The translations under genes were made by a program, and so were the position numbers. DNA of 64,000 nt from Myripristis murdjan (taxonomy: Eukaryota > Chordata > Actinopteri > Holocentriformes > Holocentridae): positions 15,934,821-15,998,820 of the forward strand of contig NC_043983.1 in the NCBI RefSeq assembly GCF_902150065.1. Reading direction: 5' to 3'. Under the pieces are notes generated by a model, which saw only the letters and a list, made by a program, of their open reading frames with translations, made no database searches and had not been told where the DNA came from. How positions within the stretch are numbered: position 1 is the first letter of the stretch; each line of letters starts with the position of its first letter. Below are positions 55,030-64,000 of this stretch, piece after piece.

Positions 55030-58000
55030 ATTCGCTTTTATATTTCATTAGTAGAACGCACTTGGGAGAGCGAGATTAGTGATAAAACTGATGTGATGTG
55101 ATAAAATTTTAATTGCTGATGCATAATCTTGTCTTCCTTCCTCATTCAATTTACCACCACTTTTCACTTTCCCTCATCCTGCTCTCCTTCAGTACAAATT
55201 TCCTGCTTCTTACATGTCTGTCTTCCTCTGCACATGCTTCATTTTACACCCAAGCTGTTGTGCTACACACACATGAATGCAAGCAATAAATGGAGGATAT
55301 AACTATCTCTATACAGCATGTGATACACAAACCTGTTAGGAAAGAGCAGCAAACACACTGTCAACTATCCATCTATTTACATTCATCCTCTTGAGCAGTA
55401 AAAAAGGTACTGGTCATGGAGCCCCTGTATCTCCAAAGGTACTTGGGTTTGGTCATAAAAGCCAAACCCAAATTGAGAGGCCAGGTCCCAGCAGGAATAT
55501 GGATTAGGTCAGCTGGTTCCATCATTCACTATAGTGGCCTCATGGAGGAATGATTCATTAGTCCAACCCTTGGAGAGACATCAATCGAGAGTGAGCTTTG
55601 CTGAAACACAGAATTTATAGAATGGTACATTTAGGAAACTGACCCTCACTCATAGTCCCTTTGAAGTTTCACTAAACCCTCTTAGATTTGGAAAATTTCT
55701 GTCACATGTAATAGTTGCCCCTCTGGTTACTTCTCCTATTATTTGGAAAAAAGTGAACTTGAACTGCTAATTTGAGTAAGACTTGTCACAGCAGGCAAAT
55801 TCAGGTAAGTCTTCCATAACAAACAAAAGGAAGTTCAGATTCTCCCACCAAAGCCACATCTAACAGTCTGCATCCTTTGGTGCAGTTTTAATGGATTAAG
55901 ATCTCATAAAGGCAGGCATCCTTCCCTCTCGGTGATGCCAGCATAGCTACTGGCCACATCCCTTCATTACACAAAACATCCCTGCTATCACAACAGAAAT
56001 ACTTAAGCTTCTCATCAACTCAACTCCCTTAGACAAGCACATTGTTGTTGTTCCTGTTTATTTGTCTCAGGGCTAAGGAGGAATAAAACAAACATCCAGT
56101 TCATAATTCCTGATAGAGATTTGGGAATGGGGATTTTACTTGCACGCAATGTCAGCAGAGTGTTTTCATAGTTTTGCAATTACCAGACTCAGGGTTTGGG
56201 ATTTTTTCCAGGCCATGAAATATGCGGAGGCTATTCAGTGGACACAGGAGCGATATATTCATCGAAATTTACAATTTGCACAGTCTCAAAGCCAAACAAA
56301 AAGAGAAACACAGATAGCTGGACTCTATATATTAAATCCTTAATTGCATGGTAAAATTGGCCAAAGCGGAAAAATTTTTCATGTGAGCTTGAAAATTGCA
56401 AAATGAGGCATCCTGGCACCTCAGCTAGGCCCTGGGATGAAAAATGACAAAGTTCCCAGTGTTGGACCTTTGTCATTTGTCCATCCCTCCCACTCGCTTG
56501 GCCAATCTTTCCTCTCTGTCTCTGCTGCATGTCCCCAATAAAGTCAAAACATAAAACAAAAGCTTGTAAAACACCTCAATAATTACAATCTGCATGAAAA
56601 AATGAAGGAAATTTCCCATGCTGTCTTATCGGAGTGCCTATGGTGCCTATGTGTCATATTAAAAAACATTAATTCTTAGCATTAAGGCCCTTCAGTGAAC
56701 TGGGACATGTAGTGCTGGAACTCCTCTAGCCATCCCATGAGGAGAGCCGATGTTTACCCCAGTGCTGTCGAGGGTGAAGAACGCCTCTGGAAAAATGATG
56801 GTGCAGCTGATGTCAAAACAGGACTTTGACCAATCAAAACACAACAGAATGTATTTTTGAAATCCACAGAGTTAACAGCTGGGAGGGCCTCATTGACTCT
56901 GGGTCACATTAGCACAGAGAATAAAGGTGGGATATCTTGACAGAGATGGTTTTGACCTCTGGTGACCTGAGGTCTGACATACATATTCCATATTCTGGTA
57001 AAGAGTATGGCTGACAGGTGGAGTGGAGCCTTGCTGATGAAGACAAATCTTGTCTTTCCTGTTCCTTCCCAGAACACCTCACTCCATCTGACAGCTCCTC
57101 AAACAAACCCCCCACATCTAAACAAACTGCTTACTGCACCAGATTCATAGGTGCAGCTTCCCATAACAGAGCAGTCCAGCTGTTTCAAGATCCATCACAG
57201 CTTTTCGTAAATGTTTTGGCAGACTGAGCACAGGATTTTCTGATGGATAAATTAAATGGTTTTAAACTTTAAAATGCAGTTGAGGGAAACTGTTGGTATA
57301 TTTGTGTTTTGTGTGTATTTGAATGAGAAGGAAAGTTGAGTAAATTACTTTTGAAAAGTGAAATTGAAATATATATATATTTTTTTTTTGCATGTGCCAA
57401 CCTGGCTGTGTAATCAACATGGCGTATGTCTTAAATGTTTGCACATCCCTGTCTGTGTGATAAATGATCTGTCACATTTGGCCTCCCTCAGCAGACACAA
57501 TGTGTGTATGTGTGTGTGTGTGTACTCTTTCAGTACATCTGGGAGGCATTAGTCACAGGTGCATGCACAGTTTCCGTCCAGAGACACCCAGCTCCAAGGC
57601 CATTTATTACCCAAACTCCTGTGCTATCACCACTGTGTTTGTACTGACCACCCCCGTCCCCTCCTACTGGGATCCCCCTCCCTCCACATCCTTCTCTCCC
57701 TGGACCCGCATCCTGGACACTCTCATCCTTCTCTTGCCACCCTCAGGAGCCAAAGAGCTGTCTGCTGCTCTCATCAGGACTTTGTAGCTTCTTTTTCTTC
57801 ATTCATGCTCCTCTCCAAGTCAATCTTTGTCAGTCCTTGGAAGCGAAATCTTGCCATTTAAGAATCCACTATGGAACAATGAAACAAGTCTTAAAACAAT
57901 TTCTGCTTTTTTCCACATTATCTAGAGAATATTTTAAACATCCTTTTAACATCTCTTCCTCCTATAATTTCCAATTTCCTAACAATTCGAACGATAAACC

Positions 58001-58040
58001 ACACAGGATAACCTGGAAAGGGGGTGATTTGGTTATAATT
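55030..58040. other. intergenic region between the repeat block and itpa
   Basis: Three kilobases of unique-looking, moderately AT-rich sequence. I see no supported exon, RNA gene or transposon. Open frames are short and lack similarity to anything I know. Confidence 0.6.
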
Positions 58041-58049
58041 AACAAAAAG

Positions 58050-58055
58050 TTTATT
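58050..58055 (-). terminator. itpa: itpa poly(A) signal
   Basis: AATAAA on the minus strand 222 bases past the stop codon, giving a short 3' UTR. No better placed signal is seen. Confidence 0.5.
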
Positions 58056-58277
58056 AAAAACAGAGGGTGGAAGACACTATACAGCACCTTTTGCAGAGTA
58101 GACCCACCACGTACAAGTTATGACCAAAAATCCAGGTTTTTCTCCGAGTTTATAAAAGTCACACTCCAACCAATCCCAGAACAAACGTGTCAAAAATGAA
58201 AGGCATTTTTGACATTCTTCAATCTGGTGATTGGCGGTTTTGCTCCAGAACCTGTCTGGTCGGTTGAGGCTGACTGG

Positions 58278-60178
58278 TTAATTCTCTTCTTCCTTTGCTT
58301 TTTTATTCTGTGGTGCGTCACCGTTGGACTGAGAGAAGTGCTCAGACATGGCAGCCAGGGCCCGGTAGCGGTGAGAGATTGAGTTCTTTACTTCTTTGGG
58401 CAACTCAGCATAGCTGCAGATGAAAAGGAGTGAATTATTACTTGGTATGGATATTTTTATCCTTTGCGGGACAGGGAATAACAGTGATGAATCAATCACA
58501 GTGAAGGATAAATACTAAAACTGTATTGCATAAAATTAACAGATTTCTGGGCAAAAAAACAGGAATGGAAAAGGGATTATCACAACAATCCCTTTTCCAT
58601 GTCTGTTTAGTCTAGTCTGTTGAACGACATGGACTGTGTCAGGGCAATCTGCAAACCACTGGCGCCCCCTTGTGGTATTATTAATGTAAAGCAGGATCCT
58701 GTTGCATCCTTGCTTACGTTTTGTCATATCCATCTGGTTGGAAACAGGGATCCCATCCAAAATCTCGAGGACCTCTGGGTTCAACGATGCACCCCTACAA
58801 GTACAAAAAAAAGGAGTGAATAGAAGATAAAACACATACTTGAAAAAGAGAGGGAAAAAGGGGTTCAATTTTAAGTTCAAATTTAGTTAAAGCCCTTAAT
58901 CACTGTTATAGTCTGAAAATGCTTTACAGGCAAACCTGCAGTTTACAGAAAATAAAACAATGTCATCTGACCTAAACCCTCATAGTGGGCAAGAAAAAAA
59001 AAACTCCCATGAAGCCAACAGAAGAAATAATTTAAGAAATCCAGGAAGGACCATGCCCTTTGCACATCAGTCAGGAGTGCCTTGGGTGCTGAGACAGGGA
59101 TTCTCACCTCTGTTATCCCTCTGAAGAGCTTCACCGGTTGGTCTTTCCCAGCAGAGAAAGCAAAAGTGCAGAGAGCCCAGGCTGATTTGTCTTCAAATCC
59201 AGCCAGCAGCTTAAACAAGCCTGCAGCAAAACACAGCAACACGGTTAGACTGGATGGACAGCTCACATCATAGTTCACTATACAGCCAAAAATATTCTTC
59301 TGCAGTATCAGACGAGGTATACCTTCTGGTTTCAGTTTGTCCAGGAACCATTTTCTAAAGAAATAAGAAAACATAAATCAGACTGATTCATTACACTAAT
59401 GTACTATAATGCATACATAAATAGCCAGGAGAGGCAATATACTGACATGTAGGGGCCAGGCAGCCCTCCCAGGGCCCTGAAACACAGACAGGTGTCTTCC
59501 ACTATCACCGGCCCATCGATCTGACACACAAAACAGCCATGACAGAGGGGATCAATGATAACCATTCAGCATATATGCATGTATAGTATATGTAACAGTG
59601 AAAAAACAGTTCATGTACCTGCCGTGCTGCCTCGTTACACTTCTGTATAGAAATCTCATCTGGCTCTCCTTGGTACTCGGGTACTGGATGAAATATTAAT
59701 CACAGCATTACACAAAAACATCAGACATCTTTTTTTTTTTTTCAGTGACTGGTATGTCTTTCTTACTTACAGTCAATCTTCTTGGACACTAGCTTGTAGG
59801 GAAATTTGTCTCCCAGGATCTGAATGACCTGACGGAAATAATTAAACACAATGAATAACTTTTGCACTGCACTCCCCCCTTCAAAACACAGGACTTTACT
59901 GGCTTGCGCGTAACAAGACACAGGAGAGGTTCCGGATTAGTTCGCAGGCCATGACCACTGTCTATATTTGGTAACGTTACGCACAGTAGCAAGCCAGTCT
60001 AGACAGACGTGTAAAACGACTATATAACTGCATTGTTTATGCCCCGAGTGCAATGTGGGTGCAATAATCCCATCCCGTCCAATAATGTGAACTTTATCTG
60101 ATCTGATGCCATTACCTCCTCCAGTTTCTTTGCGTTTCCAGTCACGAAGACCACAGATCTTCCAGCAGGCACGGCCAT
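58278..60178 (-). CDS. itpa: ITPA, inosine triphosphate pyrophosphatase
   Basis: Eight exons on the minus strand: 60178-60116, 59828-59771, 59683-59619, 59520-59447, 59354-59323, 59220-59108, 58794-58718, 58413-58278. Phases agree throughout and give 205 residues (human 194). The enzyme hydrolyses ITP, dITP and XTP to monophosphates in the cytosol, keeping non-canonical purines out of nucleic acids. Family motifs: [13 protein letters not shown] at the start, [37 protein letters not shown], the [16 protein letters not shown] block, [20 protein letters not shown] and the purine-binding SHRYRAL near the C-terminus. A lysine- and glutamate-rich tail ([12 protein letters not shown]) extends past the usual end. 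It is divergent from mettl13 across a shared promoter. Confidence 0.96.
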
Positions 60179-60487
60179 GATGATTCCTTTAGATGTTTGG
60201 CCGGATGATTATCAGCGGTGGACCGAAATTTGCCGGGACTGAAAGACTTCCGGCTCAGCGGCAACCAATGACAGCAGTGATGTCGCGGCGGAAGAAACAT
60301 CAACAAATCATTACGTAGCCCGGAGCTCCGCCTACAGAAAGCCCTCCAATCAGAGAGCACCCCCGCCACCTACGCGTCCGGGTTTAGCAATCTGTGTATC
60401 GTGTGAAAGGGTGCCATGTGGGGAAGGAGCTACCTACTAATATAAAACTTGTTAGGGCGAACTGAGCCGGGTTAAAGCGAGCTGACG
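60179..60487. promoter_or_regulatory. bidirectional itpa/mettl13 promoter
   Basis: The two start codons are head to head with 309 bp between them. The interval is CpG-containing, has no TATA box near either gene and holds GC-rich motifs such as CGGAGCTCCGCC. This is the usual layout of a shared housekeeping promoter. Confidence 0.6.
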
Positions 60488-63400
60488 ATGAGTCTCCTAC
60501 CTCGCACCGCGGAGGAGTTCAGCTCCTCCGAGTACTGGGAGAGGTTTTTCAAGAAGCGCGGAGAGAAGGCTTTTGAGTGGTACGGAGACTACAGCAAACT
60601 GTGTGGCGTGCTGCACAAATACATCAAAACCAAAGACAAGGTAAACACAGCTTTGGTATGCCGTATTTACAGACGGGTGACAAATTAAAAGGATAAAACA
60701 ACAACAAAGTGACTTGAGATAGGCCAATACATATATTGAAATTGATGTTTAGTGCGCTGTTTGAGGCATTCAGTCCAACGAAATCATGTAATACAAACTT
60801 CCATATCCCCCACCGCTTCAGTGGAGTTTGACACCTCTGCACTGCACGGTTATGATGACGCTGAAACATTTGACTAAAAACAAATCAGCAAAATTCAATC
60901 AGCTGAAGAATTGTTGAATGTTAACATTAGTAGTATAATCAGCAGCATGCCACCGCTATTTGGAGTAAATTTGACGGCTCAGCACCTCACCCTTCCAGGG
61001 CTTTTGATTTTCAAGTTTTGCACTTTATTTTGCCAGTGCACTTATACGACAGTCCCAAATGCTCGTGGCACAGGAAAGCAGCCATATAAACCTATGTAAT
61101 TACTACTGAGTAGGGAAGTCATCCAAAAGGTGTTGGATGGGGTTGAGGTCAGGGCTCTGTGTGGGTCAGTCAAGTTCTTCCACACCAAACTCATCCAGCC
61201 ATGCCTTTATGGAGCTTTGCTTTGTGGACTGTGGTACAGTCATGCTGGAACAGAAAAGGGCCTTCCCCAAACTGTTCCCACAAAGTTGGAAGCAGAGAAT
61301 TGTCCAAAATGTCTTGGTGAGCTGAAGCATTTAGATTTCCCTTCACTGAAACTAAGGGGCCCAGGCCAACCCCAGAAAAACAAGCCCATAGCATTATCCC
61401 TCCTCCACCAAACTTTATAGTCGGCACAATGCAGTCAGGCAGGGAACGTTCTCCTGGCATTCACCAAACCCAGACTCGTCCATCAGACCGCCAAATAGAG
61501 AAGCGTGATTCATTACTCCACAGAACGCGTTTCCACCGCTCCAGTGTCCAGAAGCGGCATGCTTCACACCGCTCCATCTGACGCTTGGCATTGTGCTTGG
61601 TGATGTAAGGCTTGCATGCAGTTACTCAGCCATGGAAACCCATGCCATGAAGCTCCAGGTGCTCAGTTTGTGCTGATGTTAATGCCAGAGGAGGTCTGGA
61701 GCTCTGCAGTTATTGAGTCAGCAGAGCGTTGGCTACTTTTATGCACTCAGCGCTCGGTGACCCCGCTCTGTAACTCTACGTGGTCTGCCACTTGGTGGCT
61801 GAGTTGCTGTGGTTGCTAAATACTTTTCCACTTTGCAATAAGACCACTTACAGTTGATGGTGGAATATCTAGGAGGGAAGAAATTTTACCAACTGTAATA
61901 GGATACCACTGTTGGAACAGTGGTATCCTATCTTCATCAAACCATTCACTGAGCCCTCATGCCCGGTAGATGGGGGTATTGAAGAGATCATTTGTATCCG
62001 GATAGAAATATTTCATCATAGGATGAAGCTGAGAATAACTTTGTATTGATTTGCAGTGACCCTTCCCGCTAAGGTGACAAATGACCTCACCTCTCCAGAA
62101 TAAGTGAAGGATGATCCATCAGATCACATCACTTTTTTCACATATCTGTAGACCAGTGCCTTTGATTTTTGCACTAATGAACTCTCAAATGTGCTTTTGT
62201 CTTTGTATTGAGGGGTTTATGTACTGCAATCCAACCAAAATATCTCTCTTTACATAGAGTATCTTTTGGATACTGTACCACCCCTCCAGATGAGTTCGAG
62301 AGACATGTAGAATCTATGCATAGGCTCATTGAAGGTGTTCTGGTGGCAGGTAGTGGCCCAACACCTTACTAAGACACTTTATGTTGGGTTTTCCTTTAAT
62401 ATGTCACCCTCCTGTGTATAAACAGAGCTCATTTGTGCTTCTTTCACACATCTGTTTCATAATCCACTGTCTTATATGATGCACTGCAGTGAGAATTTTT
62501 GATTAAATGTTCTATGATTCTGTTTTTCAGGTGTTAGTCATAGGTTGTGGTAACTCTGAACTGAGTGAACAAATGTATGATGTTGGCTACAAACATCTGA
62601 CGAACATAGACATCAGTGAGACCGTGGTGACTCATATGAACCAGCGAAATGCTGAGAGGCGCCCAGGCCTGACCTTCCAGCAAGTAGATGCTACTCAGAC
62701 CCCCTATGAGGATGCCAGCTACCAGGCTGCTTTAGACAAGGGCACCCTGGATGCCATTGCATCAGAGGAGGAAGGAGCACTGGCCAGGAGGATGCTCACT
62801 GAGGTTAGATACCTAAGGATCAGAATGTGTATAGACAATTTGTCACGCATAACTTTTCTCAACTCATTAGACTATAATAAACATACAGCTTTGCCATCTC
62901 CTCACAACAGTTTTTTTTCTCTTACCTGCAGGTGGGCCGTGTGCTCAGTGTGGGGGGCAGGTATGTCTGCGTGACTCTGGCCCAGGAAAGTGTGATAAGG
63001 CTCGCTGTGGAACACTTTGTTCAGATGGGCTGGGCGGTGCGGCTCCACTGCCTGCAGGAAACAGAGAGTGCGGAGGACTCCTTTGCTCTGCCTGTCTTTG
63101 TTTTGATCTGCACCAAATTTCGCCAGCCTATGCCCATGCCCATTCTGGAGATGTGCCTTGGGGACGATGGAGCCCCTACCCGTCTTACACAGGTTGCAGA
63201 GCTGCTGTCGGCAGTGAAGGAGCATCAGGCATACTCTGTCTTGAGAAAGAGGCTCCGTACTGGTACAGACGCCACATCAAACCCGTCACTCACCCTGTGC
63301 CATGCCAAAACTGGCCTCCCCAGATATACTCTCACAGTGCAAGATAGCCCCCCTGGTGCCAAAGTGCCCAGAGCAAACCATTTTGCCATCTTTATTGGTG

Positions 63401-64000
63401 AGCATATGTTGTCTTGCATTTCTGTCCTTCTACTGATTGCAATCCAGACTCCTCTGGCATTTTTGTCATCTGATGCCTGTTTTCTGCCTCTTTTCTGTCA
63501 GTGCCTCAAGGCAGAGAGACAGATTGGCTCTATGGCTCCAGTGAGGGGCAAAGACAGCTGGCAGCCAGTGCTAACTTCCGCCGCTTGGTGATTGTGGCAA
63601 TGCACAGAAATCAGGAGTACACAGACATGCAGGCTGTCCAATCAGAACTCTCACCAATGGTGATGGACCTGGCTCCCCCGGGTATGCCAGCCAACCAGCA
63701 GGTAGATAACCTCTCAGTTATTGCACTCATAAATTTTGCATTTTTTAAGAAGTTTATTGGTGTGTTAATTTGAGCTGGATGTTGCTCTGTGTTGCCATGT
63801 AGGTGCCCTTTCTGTCAGTTGGTGGTCAGCTGGGCTGGAGAGATGTGATCAGTAGGGGTGTGAGTGAGCTGAGTGGAGAGTACTCTGTGGAGGATGTGAG
63901 ACTAGAGGATGGAGAACTGTATCGCAGACTGGTGTTCCTGTCTAATACTGGCCTGGTTCAGTCAGAAAGCCGGCTGCTCTCCCCAAACACTGGTCAGCTC
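60488..64000 (+). CDS. mettl13: METTL13 (eEF1A lysine and N-terminal methyltransferase), 5' part
   Basis: Exons 60488-60640, 62531-62803, 62932-63397, 63502-63701 and 63803 to the window end join in frame. METTL13 carries two methyltransferase domains: the N-terminal one dimethylates Lys55 of eEF1A and the C-terminal one trimethylates its N-terminus. Present here are [20 protein letters not shown], the SAM-binding [20 protein letters not shown] with the acidic residue of NIDISETVV, the [12 protein letters not shown] loop, [20 protein letters not shown] and the linker region through [14 protein letters not shown]. The C-terminal domain lies beyond the window. Intron 1 (1.9 kb) carries a Tc1 fossil. 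The gene is complete as far as visible. Confidence 0.96.
60641..62530 (+). other. mettl13 intron 1
   Basis: A 1.9-kb intron whose middle is the Tc1 fossil. The flanks, 60641-61100 and 61970-62530, hold nothing I can name. Confidence 0.7.
61105..61965 (-). mobile_element. Tc1-like DNA transposon fossil, transposase antisense to mettl13
   Basis: The minus strand carries transposase blocks in order: an HTH-region [14 protein letters not shown]-like stretch, a GRPRR-type linker (about 61775), [42 protein letters not shown] and, after a frame change, [10 protein letters not shown] and [10 protein letters not shown]. In the last block the third catalytic acid is replaced by Gln. Several frame changes and stops make it dead. 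No terminal inverted repeats are seen at either side, so the copy is truncated. It lies wholly within mettl13 intron 1. Confidence 0.85.

Noticed and set aside
61130-61420. Plus-strand open frame of 96 codons in mettl13 intron 1
   Set aside because: It is the antisense of the Tc1 transposase; the minus strand carries the recognisable motifs.

Overview
This window is vertebrate nuclear DNA, most likely from a ray-finned (percomorph-type teleost) fish. The genes are split by GT-AG introns. The proteins match vertebrate families over their full lengths. The spaces between are filled with (CA)n microsatellites and fish-type repeats (miniature DNA transposons, a Tc1 copy, an L1-like LINE, a Mermaid/DANA-like SINE). 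The order prrc2c, myoc, vamp4, mettl13 is the order I know from human 1q24.3, which is why I call the first gene prrc2c rather than prrc2a or prrc2b.

Layout. 1-22.0 kb: the 3' 29 coding exons and 3' UTR of prrc2c (+; its 5' part lies off the window). 22.2-29.75 kb: myoc (-), tail to tail with prrc2c, four coding exons and a TATA-type promoter. 29.8-33.5 kb: gene-free, with one miniature DNA transposon. 33.5-45.9 kb: vamp4 (-), seven coding exons plus a 5' non-coding exon. 46.9-48.0 kb: an uninterrupted rangrf (MOG1) reading frame (+). 48.1-55.0 kb: a repeat-rich block bounded by the two opposite ends of one fish repeat family. Inside it are an unrecognised four-exon coiled-coil gene (+, 49.7-51.8 kb), a CA-rich minisatellite, a SINE and an L1-like LINE fossil. 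58.0-60.2 kb: itpa (-), eight exons. 60.5 kb to the end: mettl13 (+, 5' part), sharing a 309-bp head-to-head promoter with itpa, with a Tc1 fossil in its first intron.

The recognised genes do not form a pathway. They are neighbours by ancestry: an RNA-granule/translation factor (PRRC2C), a secreted olfactomedin protein (myocilin), a trans-Golgi R-SNARE (VAMP4), a Ran-binding factor (RANGRF), a nucleotide-pool sanitiser (ITPA) and an eEF1A methyltransferase (METTL13). rangrf, the coiled-coil gene and itpa sit between vamp4 and mettl13, where mammals have none of them.

The best candidate for something undescribed is the coiled-coil gene, whose exons repeat the same module with identical intron phase. 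Two other points deserve a look: prrc2c exon 27 carries a conserved peptide out of frame just upstream of a frame-rescuing acceptor, and myoc exon 1 is one base short between its signal peptide and the conserved N-terminus. Both deficits fall at runs of four C (or G), so sequence error must be excluded first.
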